The notes: generated by a model not told the origin, from the letters alone. DNA of 64,000 bases from Asterias rubens (GCF_902459465.1 NC_047062.1:31180673-31244672), one strand, 5' to 3'. Positions 43,201 to 58,200 are shown, numbered from the stretch's first letter. Program-made: numbers and translations.

Positions 43201-46200
43201 GGACAATGCTGATTCTAGTAGTTATGAAATCAGTGGTTAGCTTGTAGGATTCAAACCTACAACCTGTGATTGCAAGTGCTGCAGTCTAACCACTGGTCCA
43301 CAAGGACAGGGCCCAATTTCATGGCTCTGCTTACCGTAAGCACAGAATCGGCGCTTACGGAAGCAGGGAATTCTGTGCTTACGGCAAGCGTATTTCACGG
43401 GTCAGCGGCGAATTTGGGCTTCTGCGCATGCGTACTCCACGTTACTAGGCATTCTACGCTTACAAGGCTAGCGCAGAATCTCGGCGCTTGCACGTAAGCG
43501 GGGAATCGCGATAGTAAGCGCAGAATTCGGCAGTAAGCAGAGCCATGAAATTGGGCACGGGTGGGTGCAGCTTACAGTGGAATTACATCTTACGAACAGT
43601 AAAGAAGGGTTAATGGGTTGCATGTTTAGGCAGGTACAAAAACATCTTGCCGTCACTCTCATATCGATCGTGTACTTCTGATTTGTTTTCTTAACTGTAG
43701 GCAAATACAAGCTCCACACGGCAAGAGTTGCATGAAGCAAGGAAGAAGTTCTCATCTGGGGCCATGCACAGACGCACTGAGTTACTGAAGGAGAAACAGC
43801 AACTCGTTAGCCAGATGATTGACAATGGCCAACAGGTACGTCCTACATGTACTACTCGGATTTGCACTTGTGAAGTGTAGCTATCATGTAGCCTTTCGCA
43901 GTCATGAAATGAATTTTAAAATAAAAGGAATTTTAAAACTTCTGTAAACCCACCTGCCACATTCAAACTCAAGCTCTTGTGTGTTTCGATTAGCAAAGTG
44001 TGGGTTCGAGTTACGGGTTTGATACACTTGTGTCCTTAAGACACTTTAACCATTAGTGCTGCGTCCTTTGGATGGGACATCAAACCGTTGGTCTCGTGTG
44101 TTGTGTAATGCCCGTAAAAAAACCAGACCTACTTAATGCAGATTCAGCCATCTAGAAGAATCCTGCAAAGGTAAAAATGTAAGAGCATCAATAGTTTTTT
44201 TTTACATTCATAGATGTTGCCTTCAGAATTGTCAGATCCTGAAGTCATTATTTTTAAGTTCAACCAGATATCTTTATTTGTTTGTTAAGAACTTCCAAAA
44301 AGGGACCCTTCTGGGGGAATAAACTTTTGAAATTAGGCAGCACAACTCCGAAGTTACCATCCAGAAATTATCTCAGAGTTTTTTCATCCAAATTCAGGTT
44401 TCGGAAGGAAAGGTTTCGGTCGCTGTCTTGAAGGCCGCCAACGTCCAAATCGGCGACGAAACTTCGGATATCATCGTCGACATCGGATCCCCGAGCAAAG
44501 AAAACATCACCCCAGACCTGCTCCAGGCGCTGGAGGAAGAGAATCAACATCTCCGACACAAAGTAGACCACCTGGAGACTGAAGTCAGAGAGCTGAACGA
44601 ATCCTGCGCGTCCCTCGTCGAGGACAAGGAAAGCTGCGAGGGTCTCATCATCAAGCTGAACAAAGATGTCGACGGGTTAAAACGATCGAACGGTGCTAGC
44701 CGATCCCGATCGGGTTCCGATAGAACGTTGGAATTATCGGTGGATAGTGAGACGGAAAGTAACGCCAGACTTCACGCGAGTGGGACGACCGATCGTATTC
44801 AGTTTAGACGGCTGCGATCGCCGTCGGGTACGAGCACGGAGTCTGAGCGAACCACCGGCTCAGGACAGATGTACGCGTCGTCGATGGCTATGAGTGAGAA
44901 TGAGTTACCGGACAGTCAGGTCGGTGCCCTGGAGAGCTCGGACAACGTCAGCTTTGACGGGGAGTACGATGATTCCATCATGTTCTCTGGAATGAAACAA
45001 AGGTATATTCCACATTCTTAGTTTAATATTGTCGTAGGTGTTATTTTGTTCGATTATCTATTGTAAAGCTGTTGTTTGTTTTGTTTTGTTTTGTTTTGTT
45101 GGCTGTTCCTTGGAAAGTCCTGCCTTTTGGAACATGCCTCCACATTCATACATAATGACTGTACCTTCTTTTTTTTCTTGATGATGATATTTGTAAATAA
45201 ACTTACTAATGTAATAGTATGATGCACTAGACCGTTGGGCCAGGACCTGCTACGCAATTGCTAGTAATCTTTGTTCTTCCTACCATGCATACACATGCAT
45301 TTGTTTTCAAACTGATTTGTGCAAGTATGTCACTGCTGGACGACTCTTATTAATATTTCAAAACATTTTATTGAAGGTTCCCGGAGGCAGCTCTTGTCCT
45401 GCAGGAGCAGAGTGAGCATTTTGAGCTGATCCGAGCAGACTGGGATATGGAGAAGCAAGCCTTAGAAGAAGTGGTAGTCAGGATGAGAGAACAACTCAAG
45501 GAGAAGGATGTGGAGCTGCAGAGCCTCAAAGCACAGAAGGTAACATACTTCAGGAATGAGAGATGTCGGACTTGTATTTACTTTTTAAAGGTAGTGGACA
45601 CTATTGGTAATTGTAAAAGACTAGCCTTCACAGTTGGTGTATCTCAACATATGCATAAAATAACAAACCTGTAAAAATTTGAGCTCAATCGGTCATCAAA
45701 GTTGAAGATAATAATGAAATAAGAAAACACCCTTGTCACACGAAGTTGTGTGCGTTTAGATGGTTGATTTCGAGACCTGAAGTTCTAAACTTGAGGTCTC
45801 GAAATCAAATTCATGGAAAATTACTTCTTTCTCCAGAACTATGGCACTTCAGATGGAGCTGTTTCTCACAATGTTTTATACCACCAACCTCTCCCCATTA
45901 CTTGCCACCAAGAAAGGTTTTATGCTAATAATTATTTTGAGTAATTACCAATAGTGTCCACTGCCTTTAAAGTATGCCTTGTAAACAAAGCATGTATTTT
46001 ATCTCCAATGGGCTACAATCCTGGCCATATCTCGTTGGGCCTAGCCCTCCAGCCCTTGGTCAATGTTGCAGGGATAAGATACTTGAGTCTCTTATCTGAA
46101 TTCAGACTTTGATAAATTTTTCTTTGTTCAATCCCAGTTTTTCTTCAAATTAAAAGTCAAGCTCTTTGATCTGCTTTTCTAGTGCTGAGAATGTATACTG

Positions 46201-49200
46201 TTTCCAAAAGCTCATTGGAATATATAACTTCAGGGTTTACCAAAGACAGGCATGATATTCTTCATAGTTTAGTATAATTTCAGATGTTTGGGCCCTTGGG
46301 GAAAAACTTTACATAGCTCATGTAAATGGAGCCTATGTCTGACCTAGGGACACCTGATTTCGGTTAAAAGAAGGTGGGGGTTAGGGGTTGGGGAAATAAA
46401 GTTTTAAAACAAATTTAAGGGGAACCCCAGAATGGCAAATATAAATCATTGTCTGTCAGTAAAATCAGAACCACTGCATGGCTAAAGATCATTCAAATCA
46501 TTTTATGTGTGCTTCTCATGTCTTCTTATTTTGATTTTTTTTGTGATTCTTTGAAGGGTTTGAGTGATATTGATAATCAGCAGACTGAGCTTCTTGAAGA
46601 AGACTTGGAGACACTCCAAGACAGAATAGAGGAGATTGAAGAAGAAATGCAACGCCTGCATCAAGAGAAGACTTCACTCTCTCAAGATAAGGTAATTAGG
46701 CAAATAGTTGTTCTTAAAGGCACTGTACACTATCGGCAATTACTCAAAATAATTGTTAGCATAAAAACTCACTTGTTCAACGATCAACGGAGAGCTGTTG
46801 ATAGTATAAAACATTGTGAGAAACGACTCCCTCTGAAGTAACAAAGTTTTTGAGAAAGAAGTAATTTCTCACTGAAATATTTGAATTTGATTTCGAGACC
46901 AAGCATCTGAAAGCACCCAACTTGTGTGACAAGGGCGTTTTTTCTTCCATTATTCTCTTGCAACTTTGACGACCAATTGAGCTCAAAATTTTACAGGTTT
47001 TTTATTTTATGCATATGTGGAGATACACTAGGTGAGAAGACTGGTCTTTGACAATTATTACAAATAGTGTCCATGTGTCTTTAAATCAAAATTGATAATC
47101 AGTAGATATTTTTTAACATTTTAGCCAAACATTTAGCCAAACTTTCAAGTTGGGAGAAAATTACGTTTGAGTTATACTTAAATGTAAAAATTGGGAAATC
47201 AAAGATTGGCTGGAAACTCAGAACTTTTAATCTTTTGATATTTCCTTGTGCTGATTGAAGTTTTATGACTTGAATCTTAGGGAAGATGTTGTTTTGAATG
47301 ATAACATTGAAATGTGTAAAAACACCAGTTTGCCAAAATGTGTGGTTGAACGATTTAATGATAATTCAGGCTAATTTGGATAGTGTTTTTTTACTTCATC
47401 ATTTCAGAAAGCCTTGCAGACTGAACTTGAGACGCTTCAGGCGGATTTAAAGTCTAGGGAAGAAGCATCGTCGACTTTGTCACAGGAGTTGGAATCGATG
47501 AAGAGCAAGTTACAACATGCAGAGGATGCGGCCCATCGCTCCTCCCAGCAGGCCCAGGAGTACAAGCAGGAGCTCCAGCTTCAGAGAGAAGCCTCCTTGA
47601 GAGATGATGGACAGAGGGACCAGCTGGAGGTCGATCTCCAACTTCTCAATCAACAGCATCAACAGGCTCTGAATCAAGTCCTGCAATCCAGAGACCAGAT
47701 GAAGGAGACCGTAGAAAAACTCACATCGGAAAACATCAAGATTGTAAGTGACTTAAACCATAAGGAAGATTTGCTGAGAAGTCTTGAAGAGCTCAGGACT
47801 AAACAGGACAAAGATTTTAAGGACCTGAAAGACGAGCTGGACAGGAGGAAAGAGGAAGCAAGTGAACTCCGAAAAGGACGAGACTTGGATAATGAGGAAC
47901 TTGTAAGTCTGCGGGAAGAGCTTCTTGAAACGAGTACAATCAAGAAGGAACTGGAAGGTACTAACATGGAGCTTGTGCTACAGGCAAATGAGAGTAAAGC
48001 AAATGTTGAAGGCCTTGAGAAGGAATTGCAGCATGTGAAGGAGCAGAGTGCTTGTATGGTTAGTCTGGCTCTAAAAGAGCAGCTTGAAAGTAGTGTTGCG
48101 GACCTTACCAATCAGCTAGATGTAGCTGTTTCATCTGGCCAGGGGAAGGATGCTGAGTTGAACGGGTTAATAGAACGGATTCATGAACTAGAGGGCACTC
48201 TTGGCGATGTGACAGCTGAGAAAGAGAGGCTGGATTTGGCTCACACGGAAACAAAAGAAAAATTGGAAGGGCAGCAACATCATGCCGAGGAAGAATCAAA
48301 GCTCCTAAGAAGATATGAGCATCAGATAGAGAGCCTTAAGAGAGACAAAGAAAGCCTTCATCAGGAACTTCGGCAAAATAAACAGCAGTATGAAAAGACA
48401 ATACAAGAGCTCTCAAAGTCGAGAGACTTGGACACGAGCACCTTGCAGGAAGAACATGAAAAACTCATCCGTCTGAAGAATACCAAGGAGACGGAGGTGA
48501 TGAGATTGCAGAGCGAGTACGAGGAGCTCCAGGCTGACTTGTCGGGGACGAAAGACATGCTGAACTCTACGCTAGATAACCATCAACAGCTTGCAGACAT
48601 ACTCAAGAACAAGGAAGAGGATATCAAGAACCTGGCGGAGGAGAACTCCTACTTCTTCAAGGCCATTGAGGAAAGTAAGGCAAAGGTCAAACAATCTGAA
48701 GATTTGCAGGAGAAGCTTCAGGGGAGCGAGATCCAACTGGAAGCAGCTACCGCCAAAATGCTTCACTCTCAAGAGAGCTTCAGAAACTTCGACAGGATCT
48801 GAAGGAGCAACTGGAACGTAGCGATGTGGAGACTAAGACGCTTGAGGTTATCACTGAGCTAGAAGGTGAGGTCCATGACCTACAGGGTCTGTTGGAGAGC
48901 AAAGAGGAGGAGGCTTCATCCTTGCAAGGAGTTGTTGCGGAGAAGCGAGAAGCTCTAGCCAGACTTGAAGAAAAATCCACCCGTCAAGAGACAGAAGTAG
49001 AAGCATCACTTTTAAAGATTTCAAATCTGGAGTCGGAGGTTACTGCTCTGAGAAGTGAACTCGATGATAAAACTGCCAATCTCGAGGGTGTTAGTGGAAA
49101 CCTACAAGAGTCACAGCAACAGATTGCCCTCAGCAAGGCAGAAGTGGAAAAAACAGTGGAAACTCAGAGTACGTTGCTCAGGGAAAAAGATGCCCAGATT

Positions 49201-52200
49201 CTTGATCTCGGCACAAAGCTCGCTGATGTTGAAGAACATAGGAAACATCAAGAAGGCGAACTCATTAAAGAACTGAATGAGAAAAACACAGAGTTGTCTT
49301 TGCTCAGTGACAAGGTGGAGAAGATTAGACAGGAGCTGGACTCAAGGCAGCGGAACATGGGCGAAATGAAGGCAGAGCACAACTTTGTCGTCAAACAGAA
49401 GGACACCCAGATCGCCAATCTGATTGAAAGTCTCGAGCAGTTGAAAAGAGCACCGAACCACCAGGAAAACAGGACACCATCTCAGGACATAGAGAATGGG
49501 GTCATCGAAGAGACTGTTAAGGTCACAACAGTGCCTGAACTCCTGAGTGCCAATATTGAACCAATGCAGTCCAAGCATGACCATATGCTGGACACAATCG
49601 CCCAGTCTTCCCTTAGCGACAACGAGAAGCACCTTGAGAACGTTTTACAGGAGAAAGATAAAGAGATTAAACTTTTGAAGGAGAGCAACCAGTCCCTGAC
49701 AAAGCTTCTTGGGGATAAATCTCATGCTGTGATGGGAAATACAATGCTCGTTGATCTACACAAGCTTCAGATGCAGGTTCGTACCTACGAGGCCGAGCGC
49801 AGTCAAATGATGTCCGTCTTGAACGAAAAGACAAGGGAGTGCAGCAACCAGAAGAATGAGGTCCACCGCTTAGTAAAGACCATCTCTGCTCAGAAGCTTG
49901 CCCTCGACAAGGTCCAGGAAGACAACAAGGAGATCAAGCGTAACAGCGAGGAGCCTCAGAATGACATGCAGAAACAGGCGCTACAGAAGCTGTCGCGCCT
50001 CATCCAAGACAAGGACCTTGAAATCGAGGCGCTCAAACAGAAGGGCGATTCACTGTTGCAAGTTCTGCAGTCGACTACTCCGAATAACAGCTCCGACATC
50101 TCCAGGGTACTGTCGGAGAACGAAGAAATGCAGAAAGAGAACAAGATGCTAAAGGAAGAGCGCGACCAACTCGTCGTCAGCATCCACCAGAAGCATCATG
50201 AGAGCCTAACGTATTATGAGGAGGTGCAGAGGCTGGTTGGAGTGGTCAATGGAGAGACACACAAACAGGCAGAGCTTCAGCAGAAGTATAACCTTATCTA
50301 CGCTGACCTGGACGATAAGGAGAGGTCCTTAAGCCAACTTACTGTAGAGGTTGAACACAGAGACTCATCAATCGCCAAATTCCAGAAACAGCTGGAGGAA
50401 AGGAACCAGTCTGTGCTAGATCTTGAGAACCAGTTGTCAAACTTGAATGAAAGCTTAAGTAAACTTGACCAACAGAATCAAGAAGGTGCGAGGGCATCAC
50501 TTGGGCACCAAGAGAATGAACAGTTAAATGCCTTGCTGAGAACCAAAGAGGAGGAAATCACTGCCTTAAAATCACAGATTGATGCACTTCAGAAAACTTC
50601 CCAAGATTCATCCAAACCAGCAGGAATTGAAGGAATGGTTAAAGCAGAAGTGGCCCTTGTCCAAACGGCACCGCCACAAAATGAAGAAACTTTTTCCGTT
50701 GAAGTAATTGAGGTTGCTCAGCTGAAAGAGCAGCTCGATGTCCAAGCAAAATCCTTGTCCAAAAAAGACAGCGCAATAAAATCAAAAGATGAGGAGCTTT
50801 ATCATAGAATGGAGGAGCTTGCCTCTCTCCGGCAGCAAGTAGACCTTCAAAACCAGTCTCTCCTCCAACGAGATGCCGCCCTGCAACTGAAGAACCATCA
50901 ACTGCAAACCCTCACCAACGACACCAAGTCCAAAGACGTCGAGCTTCACGGTCTCAAATCTCAGAACCAGACGTTGCACGTGCAGCAGCAGGGCTTCCAG
51001 TCAGAGATCCAGACGCTGAAGTCTGATAACCAAGGACTGCAGCACGCCGTGCACAACAAGGACGGCGAGAATAGGACGCTGCAGGACATGAGCAACCGAC
51101 TCGCCGTCCAGATCAGGGAGAAGGAGTTTGAGATCGGCGCCCTGAAGGAGAAGAATGCCACCTTGACGAGGCTGGTGCAGGAGAGGGAAGTGGGTACTGC
51201 CGGGGAGCTTCAGCGACTGCTGGGCGAGACGGAAGCGATGCAGAAACAGGCGTTGATGTTTCAACAGGAGAGAGATCAAGCCCTGCTGGCATTGCAGCGC
51301 CACCAAGCCGACTTACAGGCTCAACAAATGGAGGTTAGTAAACATGCTCTCTGTAAAGTATGTGGCTCTTGGTGGAATGTTTTTTTTTCATCTATGAAAT
51401 AATTTGTGAAACCCGTTGCTAATTATATGTTTGCAGAATTTGAACTGGTCTCTTCTCACTTGGCAAGCTTGGTGTTCTAGTGGTAAAGACATCTGCTCTA
51501 AAAAGGCAGGAGTCGTGAGTTCAAAAACCACCCTGGTAGTACATGTATGCCTGTGGATTGTTTTTTCAGCAGCACTAGCAAAATTTTCCATAGAACTTTA
51601 CTGTACCTAAAGTTTGTAGGCGTTGCTCTAAAGTTGTCCTGACAATGACTAAAGCATCGAAACGTTGAGACCTACTGAAACTCATTCCATGGCAGTGAAG
51701 TTGATGTCGAGAAGTCTTCTTGATCGGCTAAGAGATCATAGTGTATTTCCAGCCGAAGCAGGACAGTTCTTTTCACATCTAAATAGTCTCCCAAATTCTT
51801 AAATCTCCACAGCTAAGTAGATAATACACATGGTGTTACAGCACTGTAATGTGTATTACTCATATTGACCAAAGGAACCCCTCTGTTATCTAGTCATGCC
51901 AAATCGTCTAATTTGTGGAAGTGTCGTGGCCGAGCGGTTAAGAGCACCAAATTCAAACTCTGGTGTTTCTGATCAGCAGAGTGTGGGTTCGAATCCCCAG
52001 CCGTGACACTGTGTCCTTGAGTAAGACATTTAACCATTGCTTCGTCCTTCGGATGGGACGTAAAGCCGTTGGTCCCATGGGTTGTGTAACGCATGTAAAA
52101 GAACCAAGTGCACTTATCGAAAAGAGAAGGGGTCCGCCCCGGTGTTCCTGGTTGTCGCTGCTTAATGCGCCGTAGCACCTTGTAAACCCTTATAAGGTGC

Positions 52201-55200
52201 TAAAATAATTGGGTCTCAGAATTCATCACTGCAATAACCTATCTTTCTGAAAGTTTGTATATACTCAGCGCCTTGAGTACCTTGTTTGGTAGATACATGC
52301 GCTATATAAGACTTCGATATTATTATTATTAATTGAGTTATATTTGGATTCAGGTGCACGGCAGTCAGGAGCGTGAGCAGCGTCTTGTGAGAGAGGTGGA
52401 GCGTCTTCGTGGTCATCTCATAGAGGTGGAGGAAGGGTACACCCGAGAAGCCCTCCAGGCTGAAGAGAGAGAGAAGGAGCTGAGAAACAGGCTGGTCCAG
52501 GCTGAGGATTCTGCTAGGACCAGCTCATCGGCAGTACATAGCGCAAGGTATTCATTCAATAATAATACTAATAATTGTGGCTTCTTATATAGCGCACATG
52601 TCCGTCACTCAGTGACGCTCCTGGCGCTGTAACATACAGTATTTCCTGCAAGATGTGGGACTATGGTGGAATTATGAGACCTAATTCTGATGGCACCATG
52701 TAATGTTTTTACAAGGTGCTGTGGCACAATTTGCTGCCGATCGTACCAGGAACACCTTGGCGAATCCCTTCTCTTTTTGATAAGTGCACTGGGTTCTTTT
52801 ACATGTGTTACATAACACATGGGACCAACGGCTTAACGTTCCATCCGGAAGGACGAAACAATGGTGAAGTGTCTTGCTTAAGGACACAAATGTCACGACT
52901 GATATCTAAGTAGGATTTGAACCTTAGTGTGGTGGGAGTATAGTAAGGTGTAAGTCTCTTTTGAGTAGTGTTGGTTTTCAAAAGAACTGGTAGTTGACAA
53001 CTCAACGTTTTAATCAGTATGCTTTGATCAACTTCAGGAAAAATATTGTCCTGAAGAAGAATCGGGGCAAACTGATTGAAACATTGAGTTGTCAAAGACC
53101 TTTTCAGAACCAACACTACTCAAAAGAGATTTACACATGGTGATATCTAGTTCATTATAAATTTCCATATACCCTTCTACTGTCTGACCAATTGCTCCCA
53201 GTTGGCTGACGGTGTTACGCCCGGTTTATACTTCCTTCGAATGCGAATGCGATACGAATGATGGCGTCACAAATTCGCAACGAAATTCGCACTGAGTTGA
53301 GTTGTGCTCAACTCTGTTGCGAATATCGTAGCGAAAGGGGGGGTTGGCACGTCAAATTCACGTCAAATTCGCTTCGCATTCGCAGGAAGTATGAACCGGG
53401 CTTTACTCCAAAGGAGTTGAGATGGTTTCAAGAATGCTTAGTGCCCAATTAATAGTGTTAAGTGGAAAAAAACAAAAATTGAATTCCCCTTTTTATGATT
53501 TGATGTTCAGTAAGGAGGCTAGTAGCCAGATAGAGAGTCTCCTAGACCAGCTACACTCTGCCACTAACCAGAAAGACCAGGCTCTTCTACAGCTAGGAGA
53601 GGCCCAGGAGCAGGTAGAGCAGTACAGTACGTCCCTCGCCAACCTCCAACTGGTCCTCGAGCAGTTCACACAAGGTAGGTCTGGGAAGAGAGGGTCATGC
53701 TTGTGGACTTTAAGTCAGGTTCCATTAAAGCCGTTATACACTTTCGGTACAGACAAAAACAAAAAAGTTCACAGATTTACAAATAATTTACAGGGTTTAC
53801 AGAAGGTAATGGTGAAAGACTTCTCTTGAAATATTACTCCATGAAATGCTTTACTTTTTGAGAAAACATTAAAACAACTATCAATTCTCGACAACGAGAA
53901 TTACGGATTTATAGTAAACGCATGTCATGACACGGCGAAACGTGCGGAAACAAGAGTGGGTTTTCCCGTTATTTTCTCCCTACTCCGATGACCGATTGAG
54001 CCTAAATTTTCACAGGTTTGTTATTTTATATATAAGTCGTGATACACGAAGTGTGGGACTTGGACAATACTGTTTACCGAAAGTGTATAATGGCTTTAAA
54101 ACAAAAGCTGTGCGTCCTTTACGAAGACTGGTCCCCTGTCTTTATCTGCGAGGATAAAGACAGGCACTGGTCTTATAGGCCGAGTAATATCATTGGATAC
54201 AATGATTTCATTGGATAACATGCTGTGGCGTAAGCTTTTTATATCTGTGTAATGATTGGTCCGGGGTGATGTACAGCCAGCTTGCACTTTCGACCGTCTG
54301 CATGCAGCAGATGTGTGCATAATGTTGTGCACATCATTTAGTGTTGTTTTTATATTTACTATGTACAAAATGTATATGTGACTTGACTGCGAATCTCCAT
54401 CTGAAGTGAATGCAAGGTCAAAGGGTACATTTGTACAGATCCGGACATCTGCTTAATGCTGGTATCTTGCGTATTATACGAGCCTTGAAGTGTGACATCA
54501 GTTGTTCAGGCTACCTTCGACGTTGCTATACTGTGGCGACATAACAGTCATGACAGTGTAATTTTGAGGACCAGTCCGAATTCTTACCAAATGGTCCACC
54601 TGGCTAGTTGATTGCTTCCAAAAGCTATACGAGTAAATCCTAGTAGCGTGAAGTATTTTTGTTTGAACCGAACAGAAAAAGAGGCAGAGATTGCGGCCGA
54701 TATAGAGAGGTACAAATTTCGAGCTGATGAGAAGGACAAAGTGGCTGGGCAACTCTTCAAACAGAATGTGGAGCTACAAGTGAGTACAACTTACAAAAAG
54801 TCCATTTAGGAAAAGCTCAACCTCGCTACCATGGGCAGCGCGCCGTATCACCCGCTAGCTCTGCGAATGTCTCTAGCCCCTGGGAGGGAAACTCCGGTCC
54901 ATGTCTTTGATTGGCTATCATATACGCGCAAAAAATGAAACGCTGTGCGTCTCCAAAAAGCTCTATACGCCGAAACGCGTGCGTATAAAGATGTACGTAT
55001 TCACTTTTTTTGTCACGCAACACTGAACGCCAAGGCAAGTGTATGACTTTTATTACACACAGCGAATCCAGCGTGTGTGCGACTAACGCCCAACACATAA
55101 CGGATCAACCACACGACTAATTGTAATATCCCTTATATTTGGATATTTTGGAGTTACACTTCCAGGGGTTATGATTGAGCAAGGCATGCTGGGGAAAAAT

Positions 55201-58200
55201 GGCACGGCGAGATCGATCACCCCTGGGAACGAGGTTGGGAAAGGCTACTTTAATCTGAGCCTACTTTAATCTGAGTTCAAGAATAACTTTTACTATATGT
55301 AGTAGTACTTAATGTACGCAACAAACAAATTTGAGCCAATAAAATAAAAAAACTTTGAAGATTGCTTATCTACTAATAAAAGCAGGTAAGAAGCAAGGTC
55401 ACAAAATCCCGATCACAAAATCTCAAAGTGTAGCTGCTTTAGGCTGTCCTGTGGAGTTGTAGAAAGTTCCTGCAAGTATTTACAAAAATTAGTCAAGAAG
55501 GGGAACAAATCAGAAAGCCGTGAACTCCACAGTGCACTTTTCTAAGAAATGTTTGGTATTTTCAAACAAGATTAGTTGAAAAACCAAAGGGTTGACGTCA
55601 TAGGCATGGAAATGATTTTCCTGACAATCAGAAATGTAAGTCCTTTGAATCGGATCTATCAATTTCATTGGTTTGTTATTTCCGTAATTCTAGGAGCGTC
55701 TAGCGGCAACGACAGAGGCTTTAGATGCCGCATCAAGACTCAGTGAGCAGTTGGACAGGAAGGAGGAAGTAGCTGTCAAACTCAGAGAAGAACGTAAGAA
55801 CATTATTACACCTTCATGACAGGAAAGCTCTGTCAAAAAATTTCCAAGTTTGGCCACGCAAACTCAGAAACTATATATTCTTTTGAGTGAGTGAGTGTGT
55901 TGTCATCACTTGGGTCATTAAACTTAATGGATGAGCAGTCAATCTGCTTGGGGCAGTCGGCAGCCCTAGTAAAGTCCACCATGGAGATAACAGGTGTGAG
56001 TTGGGTAGGAGGGAAAGGATGTGTTATTCTAGCCTCTTTTTTTGATGGAGTTTTCTGGTAACTTTAATTAACTAAGGCCTGTCAGGATGGTATGGTGGTG
56101 TTTAGTCTTGCCTTCCTCCTCTAGGGCCCCATGTGGGTGATGAGGAGGGTGTGTCTTGTTAATTCTCGTTATTGTCCCGAACCAAAAGGTCAGCCACTTT
56201 GAAAGTGACTTTTTGTCGCGATTGGCTTTTCCTGCCAGGGTTCTTGTCTTTTGTTTCGTCTGTAGTGTTTTGTGTTCCACCCCCACTGGAGGTGTTTCCT
56301 ACACAATCCTTATATCTGCCCGCGGCCAGGCCAGGTTTCTCAGTAATTTGCTAGTGTTTTTGCATATTTTTAGCTGTTCTCTTTCTATAACCATTGTATT
56401 GCTTTTTCTTGTAAATCTTTGATGTGCAATTTTTTAATACATGTTTGTGTTTTTTTCATGTTTGCTGGCAAATAAAATGAAATGAAATGAAATGAAATGA
56501 GAAGCGATTTTGGTTAATTGTCTTGCTCAAGGACACAAGTGTCATTACCGGGATTCGAACCCACACACTGATGACTCAGCCACCAGGACTTGCGTTTGAT
56601 GCTCTAGACCACACTTTTTTTATTCTAAATCTCATACACTCTTGTTTTTTTTTTTTCAGTGTACAAGAAGGAGGAGCTTCTTCATCAGTACGAGGCAAGG
56701 TTTGAAGAGTTTGGGAACGCCAGGGACAGCAAAGTGGACAAGTAAGTGTTATCATTCTCACCAATTTTTTTAGGAGATAATCCACAGGTGCCATTATTTG
56801 CAATACACATTTCGGAAAGCTCCGTAAAAGAATTTCTAAGTGTGGTCACAAAAACTATAAGTATACATTCTTTTCACTGAGTGGGTGTGTTTGCATTGCA
56901 TTAATACTGTGGCCATCAAATAAATGGATGAGCAGTTAATCTACCTGGGGTAGGCAGCAGCTCGTTTGTGTGTGCTTGATCCAATTAAGTCCACTGTTTG
57001 GAAAAGGAATTACATAAAGTTAACAGATGTGAGTTGCCAGAGGAAAAATGTGTTTTTGGTGGCCTCTTTCTTTAATTAATGGAGATTGCTACTAAAAGGG
57101 TATTCTTGAAACAAAAAAGTAGCTTATTTTAAGAATAAAGTTAAGTAATATTGTTGGGTCTGTTTTATGAAACGAAAAACACATTAAATTTGATGACATT
57201 TTCACCATAAATACACCAGTTATTCCTTAATTGTTTTTACTTTCCAGACCACTGATGAAGAACTTAGTCCTTGGATACTTCCACGCCCCTCCAAAGAAGC
57301 GCTCGGAAGTCCTCAAACTCATCGGCAATGTGCTCAACTTCTCCATAGATGAGCTGCAGACGGTGAGTATTTGAATCACCTGAACACATCAAGACTTAAT
57401 TCTTGTGTACAAACTTCCCATTACTGCTTCAATTCTCAGACAACCTGTTCCTGAACGTTCCATGTTCTAGACCCCTGCCAACAATACAAAATATCTAAGT
57501 TTTGGTTGAACAAGTGACATCTTTATTTACGTACCAATAAAGCAATTCCGATTCTTTTTTTGAGGCATAAAAGGTGATATAGTTTTAGATAAAGACGTTA
57601 CTTCGAAGTGAAATGTTTCTCAAAATGCTTTATACTTTCATAAGCTGCTGTATGCTTCTAACCAAACTTTTTAATTGACAATAATTTTAAGAGTAATTAC
57701 CGATCCTTAACAGCCATTGGACACTTTCGATACAGGAGAAAAAAAAAAAGGTTCACAGATTTACAAATAATTTACACGGTTTACAGAAGGTAATGGTGAA
57801 AGACTTCTCTTGAAATATTATTCCATGAAATGCTTTACTTTTTGAGACAACATTAAAACAATATCAATTCTCGATAGCGAGAATTACGGATTTATTTTAA
57901 GAACATGTCATGACACGGTGAAACGTGCGGAAACAAGAGTGGGTTTTCCAGTTATTTTCTCCCGACTCCGATGACCAATTGAGCCTAAATTTTCACAGGT
58001 TTGTTATTTTATATATAAGTTGTGATACACAAAGTGTGGGAATTGGGCAATACTGTTTACCGAAAGTGTCCAATGGCTTTAAACAAGCTCCATTACAAGC
58101 TCCATCTTATTATTTTGTCATGCATTTATCAATCTGCTATTTCACTGGTAAATGCTTTGCACAGGTCGGTGTTGAAGAGAACCAAGGAGGTTGGTTGTCA

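Noticed and set aside
48770-48800. Programmed -1 ribosomal frameshift in TRIP11
   Set aside because: The shift direction would fit, but no X XXY YYZ heptamer is present at the site and no such event is known in golgins. A missing base is simpler.
48720-48890. Short intron that would repair the TRIP11 frame
   Set aside because: The nearby GT...AG pairs give introns of only about 20-25 bp, too small for spliceosomal splicing.
51921-52010. Functional tRNA gene
   Set aside because: Boxes A and B are present, but the same head occurs in many SINE copies with a common body and ATT tail. The arms do not pair well enough for a real tRNA.
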